Shown here one piece after another: positions 1-12,645 of a DNA stretch of 64,000 nucleotides (the first letter of the stretch is position 1; every line of letters begins with the position of its first letter). Below the pieces are notes generated by a model. It worked only from the letters and a program-made list of their open reading frames with translations. It did no database searches and was not told the DNA's origin. Source of the DNA: Adineta ricciae (taxonomy: Eukaryota > Rotifera > Eurotatoria > Adinetida > Adinetidae); the NCBI GenBank assembly GCA_905250025.1, contig CAJNOJ010000032.1, positions 47,501 through 111,500 of the forward strand. The letters run 5' to 3'. Both the position numbers and the translations under genes were made by a program.

Positions 1-98
1 CTATATTGAAATAAATAATAAAAGAAAGAAGAAAGGAAGGAAAGAGCCATCGAAAAAGTCTAGAAATATGTTGATTGAAGAAAGATAAAGAGAAAGCT

Positions 99-2741
99 TT
101 AGACCTGTTGCACAACACCTGAGCACGTCGAACATATGTAGAAATTTTGATCAACAAATGCTAACTTGACAGATGAATCCTTATTTTGCACGATGGAAAT
201 GTTATTCTGTCCTAATTCTTTGATTATCGTTAATATCCGTGCTTTCGTCTCATCACTAAGTTGATATAATAAATGATGGCTTGTCTCTAATTGACCTAAA
301 AAGATGATGAGCTCAAGATACTCTGTCCGGACTCGGAATTCTCGTTTATTTACCATTTGAGTTCGACTGATTGACTGGAATATTTAAAGTTTGAATCATT
401 AACGTTTCCAACTGTGAAATTTTCTCCTAAAATATCAAAGAAACCGATGATAAACTGCCGAATTTGTACAAAAACTGAACCTGTAAATGACATTTGTCTT
501 GTGTCAATTGTGAAATACAATCATCCTTTTCTTGATAACGCTTGTGAAGTTGTTCACGTTGTTGTTGATACAAACGAATATAATCACCGATGGTGTCCGT
601 TTCGTTTTGTAATTGGAGAATCACATGTTCGAGATGCTGAATCTGATCTTTCAATCCAATGTTTTCATGCATAACTTGTTGGTAAGTTTCCTGAAACAAA
701 AGACATTTCCGTGTCGGAGTTTTTCCAAAGTACTATGTTAACTTACAAGAAGTTGAGTTGAAGTTTCGGAATTGAGAATCGAGTCTGCGGATGGTGGTGG
801 TGGTGAAACTCTTACTTCATTGTTAGTCTGAGTTTCTTGTTGATTAATCGATCTCGATTGGATCTGTTCGAGACGTTCATTCAACTGTTTGTTCGATTCT
901 TCGATAATTTGAAGTTGATTTTTTAGATTTGTATATTCCTCGTTGTTGTTTTCGCTTGGCGAATCTTTCGATTGTTTTAATTCAACGATCAGTTCGTCTT
1001 TTTCATTCATTAATCTAAATAAATGAAATGTATCCATTTCAAGATCTATTCGAGCGAATTACTTGGTCATTTGTTCTAATTTAACTCGAAGATCTTCATA
1101 TCGATTAGACCATTGATCAATCGCATTCCGAAATAACTGATTCTGTTGTTGAAGAGTATCATATTCAACTACAGAACTTCGATCATTTAATTTCATTTCA
1201 TTTTGTTCATCTTGAAGTATTTTATTCGCTTGTGTTAATTGATTAATCTACATTCAGCAAAAACAAACATGCAGATTTCCGAAATCATAAAGAAGAAGAA
1301 GCAAACCAACTTGATTGGTCAAATCTTGAATATGGTATTGCATGTCAGCGTTATGCTTCTGATATTGTTCATTATCGGAACGAATTCGATTGAGTGATGA
1401 ATGAAGCTGGAAGAAAAACAACCAATAAAGAATTATTCGTTGCAATCAAACTCTTTACCTCTTCGATCTGAGTATCTTTCAATGTGATAGATTGCTGTAA
1501 ATCTTTGATGCGCTGTTCCATCTCTGATGTTTCGGTGTTCAACTAGTTGAAAACAAATGAAAGATTTATTCTTTGATGGAAAATTGTGTAACAAACTTGA
1601 GGTTGGATTTTCAATTGTTGCAATTCGGTATTTAGTTGATCGAAACTGATTTGTCGATCGTGAAGTTTTCCATTGAGTTCATTGATGTTTTGTTTCAAAT
1701 CTTCGATTAATTGACTGAAATGAGAAATGATATTTTGAGATTGTTCGAAGAATCTGCTCACCTTTGTCGGATATTTTCGATTTTCAATCGATCATTTTCT
1801 TTATCGGATTCTTTCGCGGCCTGAAAAACTTGAATAAAACTCAATTTGGTCATCAAAATGCTTCGAACCATTTCTCGTTTTTGTACATTTGATGTCGAAT
1901 TTTGAATTTCTTTTTCCAATTCTTGAACGCGTTCACGCGATGCTTTCAAACGCCCGTACAATTCATCCATTTCACTCTGTTTTCGTTCCAACTGTTTAAA
2001 CGATTGAGTTAACTTCGCTGACATATCACTTTTGTCTGCAACTAAGATTCCTATGGTTTGCATATGCATCTATGTGAACTGATTGGCACACACAGGTCGT
2101 AAAACTTTCGAAAAATGTTTACTTCAAGTTGCTCTTGTAAATGTTCGTTATCACGACGTAGTTTCTGTTCGGTATCAACTGAAGTTTGACTGGACCGACG
2201 AGACTAAAACGGAATTTGTTCATTGAAAATCTTTTTTCTCGTATGCAATGGTTACCATGTTACTTCCGTTACTGGACAAACGTTGATTTTTGTCTTGTTT
2301 CGGATTTTCAATCACTACACCATATTGATGTTGTTGATCCTGAACTACGCACATGAAGTTAGTACCGATGTGTGAATAGACTTACTAATTGTCTTTCGAA
2401 ATTCGTGTTAGGAGGTTGTGGTATGCCTTGATGAACTCCATTGAGAGGAAATTGTTGTTCATTCATTAAGTTCGGGATATTCTGTGGTCTACACAGAAGT
2501 TTCTATTTAATTCGAAAGATTGAATTCACTTACATCATGTTCTGATGCACCATTGAATCAACGGGTGACTGAAGAAAAATCTCGTTATGAAAAGTAGACT
2601 GAGCAAAAAGAAATTTACTGTATTAGATGGATGAACATCATTTCCGTTCGGTTCGGGTAGATTTGGTTGTTGTTGATCTCGAAATTTTTTCAACTTTCGT
2701 CGAGCATTCGCTAAATTTTCCTGTTTTTCTTCGTCCACCAT
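99..2741 (-). CDS. GOLGA2: Golgin GM130 (golgin subfamily A member 2)
   Basis: A cis-Golgi tethering golgin. Fourteen exons joined by GT..AG introns (2741-2619, 2568-2534, 2488-2386, 2339-2256, 2203-2123, 2069-1869, 1820-1762, 1714-1597, 1542-1459, 1406-1311, 1247-1063, 1014-747, 690-481, 374-99) sum to 640 codons, shorter than the roughly 1000 aa vertebrate protein. The N-terminus has the short basic segment ARRKLKKFRDQQQ, like the p115-binding start of GM130. The exon at 2069-1869 encodes HMQTIGILVADKSDMSAKL, very close to vertebrate HIQTIGILVSEKAELQ. The exon at 690-481 has ETDTIGDYIRLYQQQREQL, matching ETDTIGEYIALYQSQRAVL. Most of the rest is heptad-like coiled coil rich in Q, E and K. 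The start is the first ATG, followed at once by the conserved basic motif. The very C-terminus (VVQQV) differs from the vertebrate GRASP-binding end. Individual boundaries of the shortest exons are less certain than the identity. Confidence 0.88.
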
Positions 2742-3162
2742 GTTTTTTTCTATTCAACAGACAATCGAAGACACAAAATTTGACTTGACAACTGATCGTA
2801 GTGTTAACTCAAAAGTTTGATATTAATGGGTACTTATTGGACCGAAATAATGGATGCTATCGTGTCGATAGGCGTCGCTGTTCGACATGATCGACAGCAA
2901 AAATTAATTATTGGTCAAACATGTAGCATAAGGACGAAAGAGACTTAAGTTCGGATTGGCTATTCTATTTATAGTTGTTCAATTCTTTTTCTTCATCTTT
3001 ATATCTTCTTGTTTATTTTTTGTCCGTTGTGTCAGGAAAACAAATCGCATTACAAATTTGCCTTCTTGAACAAATTCAATTTACCAATCAACAATCACTT
3101 TTCCTTTTAGAAGAATGCAAGAATTTTTCCAGTGAATTTCTTTTACCATTGAATACTGACTG
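2742..3162. promoter_or_regulatory. Shared divergent upstream region of GOLGA2 and MTA
   Basis: 421 bp separate the two divergent start codons, so this stretch must hold both promoters and 5' UTRs. A CCAAT-box core in reverse orientation (ATTGG) occurs near 2953-2958 (context CGGATTGGCTA), and another ATTGG near 2838. No TATA box could be assigned. Small open frames here have no recognisable content. Confidence 0.5.
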
Positions 3163-6100
3163 ATGGCTTCGTGCATGTATCGTGTAGGCGGTAAGGAAAC
3201 CGTTCGGAGCTGATTTAGATCTCGAGCGATGAAGTGTTTGTTTAGATTACGTCTACTTTGAGGGAAATCCAACGGAACCATATCTAATTCGACGAATTGA
3301 AGAGTTGAATAAAGTACGTTGAGAGGACGAGAGGCACTTCGCGAGATTTTCTTCTTTGAATTTTAGACTCCGAATGGTAATGTTGAAGCACGTGTGGCTT
3401 GCTTTTATCGTCGTCGCGATATATCCTCGTATCTAGTCAATCAAGTTGATCGCTTAAAAAGTGATGGTACAGAAAAGTTCTTTATCAATTGTCCTGAAAA
3501 TGACCTCGCTTTTTTCGTAAAGGTCCGTGGGAAGACGATGATGAAATCCCAAATGACTCGTCGAGTACGAGTGGACAACAAACGGAATTATCGGATACTC
3601 AAAAACATCAATTGCGCCATCGAGAATTGTTTTTAACACGACAAAATGAAACATTGTTAGCGACCAATATCCGTGGGAAATGTTTAGTGACGTTACATAA
3701 TGAGACGGAAACATTTCTGTCTTATGTTAATTCTGAGGTTAGTCTTTCTCTATCGAAAGAACTCTAGAATGTTCATTCCAATCTTCACAGGACCTCTTCT
3801 TTTATCAATTGGTTTATGATCCAAATCAAAAAAGTCTAAATGCTGATCGAGGCGAAATTCGCGTTGGTGGAAAATATCAAGCTGATGTTCCAGCTCAACC
3901 GATTTCAACCGATGGAACACAGGGTAAGAGAAATCTAACGATCCTCATCGTCAATGCATTCTTTCATTATTAAAGATAATTCACCCTCGAGAGAAGATCT
4001 AATTTGGGATGCAAATGGTGGTCTAACAGAAAAACAAATCGAACAATACTTGATTGTCGCAAGGTAACCAACTAGTCGAAGAAAACAAAGTATTATTTTG
4101 GTTTTTAGATCCATTGGCACATTTGCTCGTGCACTTGATTGTCCGACTGCATTGAAACATCCCAGTCTTCATATGAGTGCTGCGTCCGCTTCGCGTGATG
4201 CGACATTGGTGAGCAGAAGTCTACTCTAATCATTCATTCTACATTTGTTTTTATTAGTTTTTTGCCATGGATACCTTACATAAACATCACTACGACTTAG
4301 CTTTGGCTACGTGCAGCTTAGTACCAAACACCGGTCCGATTCTTGTTAAAGATCAAATGGAAGATTGGTCAGCAGCAGAAGCAAACTCTTTCGAAGACGC
4401 GATTGAAAAATGCGGAAAAGATTTTCGCGAAATTCAAAAAGAATACGTAAAAACGACGGTTCCACGAGAAAAAGTAGCTTCATTCTTGTTCGTTTTTGTT
4501 TAGTTACCATGGAAGAGTTTGAAAGGCATTATAGAATATTACTACATGTGGAAAACAACGGATCGATATGTTGTTCAACGACGACTGAAGTTAGCTGAAC
4601 AAGAAAATAAGCTCAAACAAGTCTTCATACCAAATTAGTACGTAATCAAGAGTTTTCAACGGGGACGTTTTTGAAGAAAAAAAACACATTTGTTTAGTAA
4701 CAAAGCACATCAGTGTCTCCTTCCTCAACGCCCACAAAATGAAAGCAAACCATGCGAATCATGTGGAAGTACGTCAAATCGACTTCTTTTTCTCGAAATA
4801 TTTATTCTAAACGTATGTGAGTGTAGCGACTTCATCAGCTCAATGGTATCAATGGAGTTCTGCTCAACCACACACAAGACTTTGTGCTGAATGTTGGATT
4901 TACTACAAAAAACTAGGTGGCTTGAAGTATCCGAAAAAGAGTGGTAAGACAATTGAAACCGATATATACTCTATGTAACACATGATTCGCTTTTTTCAGG
5001 CCCTGATCGACGACAAGGTTTGTAAAGATCTATGTCAAATTCATCTGCAAACATTCGATTCGAATTATTTTAGAGCGTGCTGCGAATATCAACAAATTGG
5101 TTACCTATAAATGTAATATCAATGGTTGTGAAAAGGTAAATATTGATTTGTACTCAAATTGTTAAACATCTTCTTGTGACTTTCAGGATTGCAAAAATAA
5201 ATCTGCCCTTCATCGTCATTACGCTCTTACACATGGCACGGCATTTCGATCAGGCAGTCCTCGGCCGTTGTCTAAACCACGCAATACATTTTCTTTGTAT
5301 ACAACACCGTTATCACGTGCTGTCCGTCCATTGTGTTCAGTTCGTCATCTTGCGCGTACTCCATTGTCTAGTATTAATTTAAGCGAAGCACTTCAGCAAT
5401 GGGAAACTTATGCTAAAGATAAACCGTCGATCGATATTCGAAATATTTGCACGCGTCTCCATGAGATTTATCGTGAGAGAAATGAAAGCAAGAAATCGAA
5501 ACATTTGAGTGACATCTTTCCTCGAGAGAATGAGATTGATTCGAAGAAAACATTAGATGAAATTATGCCTGAATTTGAAGAAAAACCTAAGAATGATAAT
5601 GAAACGGATTTACCCGAACGTTATCCAAAGATGCGAAACGATCCAGGGGATTTCTATGCTCAATTTACCCATTTAAATTTGAGCATTATGAAAAAACGAC
5701 CTTATGAATCAAATGAAAGTTCAAATGAAGGTAAATTTCAAATTTTCTTCTCACAATAAAATCATTGACTTTTCAAGGTCCATCACCCAAACGAACATTG
5801 ATTACTCGACAAAATTTAATCAAAACTAAGTCACCCGTATGTGTACCCGTTCAGTCAACCTTATCATTCTCATCATGTCCTTTCATTTCTAGGGCGCTCC
5901 GAAACTGTCACGTTCACGTGCTTATACCGTTCCATTTGTTGATCGTAAGTTCACTGTTTCAATTCGATATACATATAACAACGATTTCTTCTTTAGCACC
6001 CGATGGAATCTACCTCCGTGTAACAAAAGATATCAAGTAAGATTTGTTTTGTATTACATTTGAGTGTCTAAACGAGATAAGATCTCAACTTACTTTGAAT

Positions 6101-6298
6101 AGTATTCTTTGCCAAGGTCATAGAAATGTTGAAAGGCTTACACAATGAATTTGACTGATATTTCTCTTGTGAATGTTTAGGCGTTTACGTAAAGAAATTC
6201 CTCAGAAGGAAATTCGTCGTATTGCACGCGCACCTTGGAAGAAACTCAACACCAATTTTGTCTCGTATGTTGATGATGATATAGTTGTGCTTGATTAA
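3163..6298 (+). CDS. MTA: Metastasis-associated protein MTA1/2/3-like, NuRD subunit
   Basis: Scaffold of the NuRD chromatin-remodelling/deacetylase complex. Eighteen exons (3163-3190, 3246-3313, 3367-3466, 3523-3737, 3791-3923, 3976-4063, 4109-4208, 4258-4446, 4504-4637, 4698-4768, 4827-4943, 5000-5017, 5074-5135, 5187-5730, 5778-5836, 5893-5944, 5997-6036, 6181-6298) give 711 aa, the same size as human MTA1. In order: BAH domain (about 4-155; [32 protein letters not shown]), ELM2 (from about 168; [12 protein letters not shown]), SANT (about 280-330; [20 protein letters not shown], then [20 protein letters not shown]), a GATA-type zinc finger (CESC...CAEC, about 371-400) and a basic C-terminal region. 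A second Cys/His pair ([14 protein letters not shown]) follows. It ends in DDDIVVLD, resembling the SUMO-interacting tail PIVIED of MTA1. Exon 12 is only 18 nt. A poly(A) signal lies at 6545-6550. The ATG at 3175 could be used instead. Confidence 0.93.
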
Positions 6299-6799
6299 AT
6301 CAACGTGCATCTGTGCGGCTTTTTTCTTTTCGCTGTGTATATAATACATAATCAATTTGTCTCTCTTTTCGGATCGGAACGAAACAGAAAGAATCACAGA
6401 AAAAAAAAGAATTTTTGTTGTTGTTACTGTCATTGACTTTCTCTCTTTCTCTTTTCTCCTTCGGTAATGAAATTCTATGTGTAATGATGAGATGATCAAC
6501 TATTACTTCTCTTTTTCTCGTTTGTCTAGATCTTTTTTGTCCAAAATAAAAATCAATCAGAAAAACTATTTCATGATTAAATGCCTTTCGATTACATATG
6601 CTTCATGTACATGTGTTAATGTTTTTGAACATTGAAACGATTTGCTTGAGTGAACAATTGAGTCTAAATGATGATGATGAGGTGAAGGACTTTTTTATTT
6701 TCAATTTTCTTTGTACGAACACGCTTGAGAAAGAGAGTGTTGAAATTGTATACGTATATTATACGTACATTCATTAAACGGAGACTGACAAGTAGAACG
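6299..6799. other. Spacer between MTA and the Ser-rich gene
   Basis: 501 bp containing the MTA 3' UTR with AATAAA at 6545-6550, then the likely promoter and 5' UTR of the next gene. No coding signal was seen; the reverse-strand open frame here is low complexity and overlaps the MTA end. Confidence 0.5.
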
Positions 6800-9503
6800 A
6801 TGGATCACTTGAACGTTCAAAAATGGGCAAGTTCTTTACGACAGTCGCCGAGAAATCTCTTCCAGGTAAGATTTTTTACTTGTTTCGTCTTGTGATGATG
6901 TCTGACATTGGTGTTATTGAAAATCAAAGACAACGATTCTAATCACATTCGATCCGTGTTTTAGATATAACTTTTCTACTAATCTCATTCTTTTATTTTC
7001 GACTATTTTGCTCATTATGAACTTACTTTTTAATGTCACAGAATCTCGAATACTGTCAATTGGCAACTGCGATCACTTCTCCGCCGATCCCTCAGAAATA
7101 CCCTAGACGAAATCCGTCACGTCAATATTCTGTACCAACCTCACCGGAATTCAATCTTCCATCGAATGAATCATTCTCACCGGCAATTCATTCGGTAAGT
7201 TACAATGATTAAAGAACGAAAAAGCGAAGTGATCAGCGTTTAATGCGAAAATGTGGTGTCATTAAATATTCTATTGAAGTTGTTTTTTCCTTTTGTTGTT
7301 TCTCTCTAGCCACCTTTCGCAAGTGAGGGTAGTGTGGGTAGACAATATGACGTTCGAAATGTATCATCGTCGTTGAAAATAAAAGAAAACAAAGCAGTAA
7401 ATGATGTAAGTATCGTTTAGTATATACAAATCTCTAGAATAGGTCGTTGAGTTTCTCTTTCAGAATCACAAATATTCGTTTACATTAAGTAAGAAAACAA
7501 TTTACGATAATCGAATTTGAATTTGAGAGTTTAGATTTACCATCTTCGAGAAACGAACCCGATCGAAGTTTGAAACCAGTAAGACAAGAAAGAAAAGCTC
7601 AATAGAAAGATTTTCTTTTCTTTTAGCGTTTCTATAAATTTGATATGACGACAAAAAGCGAAGCGAAGATAACAACGTCGTCAAATGTACCATTTCATGA
7701 TACGACAAAACCGAACATTCGTACTCCGTCATCAGATCATCCGGAAACTGATGAGTTGAGTGATGCTGGCACTTATATCATCGATGACGATGTCGATGCC
7801 GTACAAGATCCGAAATCCAAAGCACAACTGGTTCCATCATCGTCAATACTCAAACGATATGTCAATCAAACGAAAACTCGACATGGAACGTTTGAACTTC
7901 GTGGAGCAATTGCGCAAACAATCCATACAGTTAATCGTCCTGTTGTAGATGCCAACATTCCAAGACGAGAGTTATCTCAATCATCGAATTCTTCACCGGC
8001 ATCATCATTACATTCGTTTTCTGATGATGGGGATTGGATTCATAGTCCATCTGAAATAGCAATTTCAAACAAATCTTCCGATCAGTTGTCACATACAACA
8101 GCACCACCAAAATATCAAATCAAACCAGCAGAATGTTTTGGTACGTAGTGTGTTTTGCAGAAACGTTTAGGTTTTATCAATTATGTTTTTCAGTCATATC
8201 GCCAACCTTTGAAACCAAGAAACATCCCGCTACAAGTGCTTCAGAACGCAAATTAGATATACCATGGAGGTACGATGTTCATATGTTTTGAATTTCAAGA
8301 TAAAACCTGCTTATCCTAGAGCAAAATTCGCTGCTAAATCAGCGTCTACAAATAATGCAAATTCATCGCCAGACAATTTTGCATCTTCCGCAATACGACC
8401 CAATCCTGACGTGACCGAAAAGCAATCGTCGACGAACGCACCTACTCGGCCACATACATTATTTCAAACCAATTCCTCTGTTTCCTATTCAGAACCATCG
8501 AGTTCACGATTGACATCTTCAACATCGAATATCCTACCTAATGATGTCGATGACTCATTATCGAAAGTACCGATGACTAAGTCATTCTTTCTACGTCAAC
8601 AACGTTCAACTGTTACTACACCGACATCGAAACCCGTTCAATCAACAAAAACATCTTTGCATCCACCGTTGAAACAGGCAACATCAGTTGCGCCTTCCTT
8701 ACCTAGTTCAAGTTCACAAACAAATCGAGCTGTGGAACTACGTCGTGCACGAGCACAAGCAAAAATCGAAGAATTAGCTCAACGTACCAAAAAACAGTTA
8801 CAGAAACAAGAGAGTAGTTCGAAAAATAACATTATGAGTACTTCATGGCACAGCAATGCAAATAGTTTGGGGAAAAATAATTCAGTAAATGGCCGAATCA
8901 GTGCGCGAACAACTACGAAGCCAACTATCCTTTCTGAGCGAGAGAATCTGTCAGCAACGCGTACGATTTCATCTGCAGCTCCTCCACATCGACCCGCTTC
9001 GGCAAGTCCCAATCGACCTGAACAAAAGCTAACATTATCTGAGTATCGGAAACCTGTCCGAATCAATCAATCCAACGCACAACAATCTCAACGAATGACA
9101 ACAAGTGCTCTTAGTCTTGGAACGGTAAGCCGATATTTTTCTTTGTTTGAATAGACGAAATTCGTTTTTCTAGGAACATTGTGACACATTACGAGAAAAT
9201 GGTCAAAGATTAGCAATAAGATTAATTCAACTTTCATCTGGAATTTTAGAGAAACTCAAGTAAAATCTGTCTCTATTGAAAACGATTTATATTGCTTTTG
9301 AACTACTTAGATTAAATGATTCTATCGTCGATAATGATACAACTGTCAGAGAACTACAGAAACTTGTTGAAAAATTACAAACAGTCAATCAGACATTAAC
9401 CAGTACGTGGATTTCAGCGACTAAATTCTTCGAAATCTTTTTATTTATTTCAGCCATTGATGCTGCACTAACCGGTCCGATCAATGACGATGCTTTTGTT
9501 TAA
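6800..9503 (+). CDS. Ser/Thr-rich basic protein with C-terminal coiled coil, unrecognised
   Basis: Eleven exons (6800-6865, 7042-7194, 7310-7405, 7464-7488, 7535-7578, 7627-8140, 8194-8269, 8320-9124, 9174-9259, 9311-9402, 9454-9503) keep one reading phase and give 668 aa. Most of it is Ser/Thr/Pro-rich and looks disordered. Features seen: an acidic patch DELSDAGTYIIDDDVD (about 180-195), a strongly basic helix RRARAQAKIEELAQRTKKQL (about 470-490), and a C-terminal coiled coil (LRENGQRLAIRLIQLS.., VRELQKLVEKLQTVNQ). This layout is reminiscent of microtubule/centrosome proteins such as the CEP170 family, but no FHA domain is present and I do not assign a name. A 25-nt exon (7464-7488) is supported by phase only. 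The poly(A) signal at 9708-9713 lies just 23 bp before the next gene's ATG. Confidence 0.72.
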
Positions 9504-9707
9504 TTTCCTGACACAATATTTTTTATTCAATTTCCATTTTGGCTTAAACATTTATTTTTCTAATTTGTCAATATGTTATGCTTTTTATGTTTGATATATT
9601 TCGACAACAACTAAAAGAACACTTTTTCGTCTGCTTAGTATTTGTCTCTGTGACACTGACCTTTTCATAATAATCTCTCGTCTTTCTTATAGATACTTGC
9701 TAAAAAT

Positions 9708-9713
9708 AATAAA
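9708..9713 (+). terminator. Poly(A) signal AATAAA of the Ser-rich gene
   Basis: AATAAA about 200 bp after the stop at 9503 and 23 bp before the ACP6-like ATG at 9737. The cleavage site and the next gene's 5' end must therefore nearly touch or overlap. Confidence 0.45.
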
Positions 9714-9736
9714 AGTCTTTTTGCTCGGAGAAAACT

Positions 9737-11664
9737 ATGCGACAGAATTGCCATTCAATCTTGAAATGGTCTTTCTTAACAGGAACATCAACAATTTTAT
9801 TGAAATTATGTTATGAAAATTTTCTAAGAAGTGCAATAACAACAACAAATAGATCGTCGTCAACCTATGAAAACGCTCTGACCTCTTGGGCATCAACGGG
9901 AAAGCGTTCCATAGCAAGTCCTACGCGACTAATCGATACAAAACTTCGCGATGACCTACAACTTATTGGTGCACAGGTCTATTTTCGACATGGCGCTCGC
10001 ACACCTCTTCATCTATTACCTGGACTAGAAGAAATATCCTATAGTAAAGAACATATTGGGTCTTATCCCTTCTCAAAATGGGATATCAAATTAATTACGA
10101 AACTAGGCAATAACGTCGTTTCCAGAGATAAGATTTCTTCAGCGAATGACATCATCGGCGATCGAGTTCGGCATCTCAAGGTAGAAATCAAACCGAATAA
10201 TGAAAAGAAAACTGTTCATTTTCAGTCTTCGTCAGGTGACAGAGTCGTGACGGGACAGTTGACCGCTCTTGGTGAAAAGCAATTGTACGAACTTGGAAAA
10301 ACAATCCGAAAGGAAATTATCAAAGAAGATGGTAGTGGATTAATACCGATGGTTTATGATCCAAAGATTGTCTAGTATGTATGAATGCGTGCGACTAGTT
10401 ATTTGACACAGTTGATTATTGCAGTTGTCGATCGACATTTATGGATCGAACTGTGGCGAGTGCTCGATCGTTTCTTGCCGGATTATTTTCATCGCCTGAG
10501 AAAGGTGATAAAATCCAAGCGAAAGGTAAATTCAATCCATGGAGAAATAACTTAACTTTGAGAAAAATATATTAGGTGCGTTTGAGATCGAAGTGCATAA
10601 TTTTCCGGATGAAGATATGGTAAAGAATTCAAGTTCGAATTACATAGCAAAATAGACTTTATTTTGCGTCTTTAGTTTCCAAATTCTCATGCTTATCCAA
10701 TTCTAAAGAAATGTCTGACAGCCGTGCAACTCTATTCTTCATTACACGACGATCACGATCTTAAAAAAGCTCGACAAGCTTTAATTGATCGAATTGGTAA
10801 AAAGATCGACTTTTAACTTCAAGTTTATTCTCACCGATTCAAATCCATTTAGGTGTCACCGATTATAGTGACGGTATTCTCGAATTGTACGATGATATCG
10901 TTTCAAGACAAGTTTGTTTTACTATGGGTTTTTTATTCTTGTTATTATCTCATTTGATTTAGGCACATAACTTCTCAATTCCAAAAGACTTTAGCGAACT
11001 AACGAAAGATTTCGAAGTGATGTCGGCACGTGAATTTGTTTCAATGGCGTAAATATATTCTTTCCTTTATCACATATTTCTGATGTAGAATTCGATTTAG
11101 AACATCCATTGGCTTTGATGTCTTCATACGTGCAACCTGTGGACCTTTATTATACTTAATGAGAGAAAATTTTGACTCCATAGCGAAGAATTACCTAGAA
11201 AATAATGAAAACAAGTAAAATCAAAACTTTGTTCAATTTGAAATCTGATCAACAGACATTTATAGATCTTATCAAAAACTGTTTCTCTATTCCGGTCACG
11301 ATACAACTCTAGTTCCATTAGCAATGGCACTTGAGGTAAGGAATTTCCATTTGAATTTGGTTTAACAAAACGGGTTCGTCTAAATTTCATAGATCTTCGA
11401 TATGCGTTGGCCAAAGTATGCATCTCATATTCTCATGAAATATTTCATTTCGAAAACTAATCCCAAAGAAACATACGTTGCCGTTAACTATGCTGGTGAA
11501 GTAAGTCATTCAGAAAGTATCATACATTTCAACTAATGTATTTCACGTTCTATTTATAGCCGCAGATCTTACCAAATTGTGATAGCTACTATTGTCCTTA
11601 TTCGACATTTATGGGAAATTTACAGAATCGTTTTGAAAAACCCAAATTTATCAACAAACATTAG
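9737..11664 (+). CDS. ACP6: Histidine acid phosphatase, ACP6-like (lysophosphatidic acid phosphatase)
   Basis: Branch-2 histidine phosphatase; the closest match I recognise is ACP6, which dephosphorylates lysophosphatidic acid in mitochondria. Ten exons (9737-10374, 10425-10525, 10576-10619, 10676-10796, 10853-10911, 10963-11048, 11101-11214, 11266-11335, 11393-11500, 11560-11664) give 481 aa, close to the family length of about 430. The catalytic RHGARTP motif is in VYFRHGARTPLH (about 80). The second catalytic pair is in SGHDTTLVPLAMAL (about 395). GQLTALGEKQLYELGK and CRSTFMDRTVASARSFLAGLF match the ACP6 blocks GQLTKVGMQQMFALGE and [21 protein letters not shown]. The first 40 or so residues could be a mitochondrial presequence or an N-terminal membrane segment (WSFLTGTSTILLKLCY). 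The gene follows the Ser-rich gene in the same direction with a 233-bp gap. Confidence 0.88.
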
Positions 11665-12645
11665 TTATTTAATAGGCAAAGGCATCGTTGTTTTTTTCAA
11701 ACATCTAATATAACCCATACGCCACGGTCATAGAATTTTATTTTTCTTTTCATGTATGATATTTAATGTGTTTTTCAAAACAAAAACAAATATACTATTC
11801 CAGGAATTGTGTTAGCTTCAATAATTCAATTCATACTTTTCATCTGTACTGTAATCTACTGAACATTCCGACTTGATTTCGACAGTTTTGTAGACAATCC
11901 TGCTCCTTTATGAAATGCAGCACTTACATTGTGTTTCACAAATACCATTCTTTGCATAAATGTACTGCTGCTGTGAAAGATAAAAGACAAATATGATTTG
12001 ATTGAGGTAATTTATAGTTATTCGAATTTAGACGAAATATGTTCTATCTGACGTGCTAAAATAACATTAGCATCAGTCACTACGATAGTGACGTCAGAGC
12101 GCACTCATCATCTGCAGCTGCTTCATTGTCGTTCTCTTTCTGACGTTCGGATTGATTCAGTTAAACTTCACAAATGTTTTTTTTTGTAATCAGTTTATCT
12201 TTCTCTACACCAAATTTCACCTGACTTTAACTTGGCTAGTTTATCATTAATGAAGATGACTGATGCGATTATTCACCCTCAAGAACTTGTTTTCCTTGCG
12301 TCGGTTGATGATGATAAGATGAGTATTGAAGAGGAAAGAATTTTCATTAGACCCATCGGCGATAACGATTAGTTTTGAAATTTGTTTTTTCTGTCGATAG
12401 ATGGGAGCTTACCATTGATTTTTATTGGCGGAAGAAAGGAAATAAATAAATAGAAATAGAAAGAAAGTCGGTCGGCTATATCTTTACTTGCTGTCATAAC
12501 GTCACTACTATCATAGATACGAGAGGAAACATTGAAAGAAAAATTATTTGTACAACGAAGAGCAGCTCTTACGAAAGTTTTTTCTTACTTTTTAGACATT
12601 ACATGTAGTTTATCATATTCAAAACGCATCTTATCTCCATACGAA
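11665..12645. other. Spacer: ACP6 3' end and DLK upstream/5' UTR region
   Basis: About 980 bp. A palindromic CRE-like TGACGTCA sits at about 12090-12100 (GATAGTGACGTCAGAG), followed by a GC-richer stretch (12100-12170) that suggests the promoter of the kinase gene. An acceptor-like TTACTTTTTAG at about 12586-12596 precedes the chosen kinase ATG, so a non-coding first exon is likely. The small ORF at 12250-12372 is listed separately. Confidence 0.45.
12250..12372 (+). other. Small ORF upstream of the DLK gene (possible uORF)
   Basis: A 40-codon ATG-to-TAG frame, reading MKMTDAIIHPQEL... and ending ..RPIGDND, between the CRE-like promoter and the kinase start. It is acidic and not low complexity. 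It may be an upstream ORF in the kinase 5' UTR, a separate microprotein, or chance. Confidence 0.3.

Noticed and set aside
6185..6499. 104-codon minus-strand ORF at the MTA end
   Set aside because: Overlaps the last MTA exon and its 3' UTR, and is low complexity.
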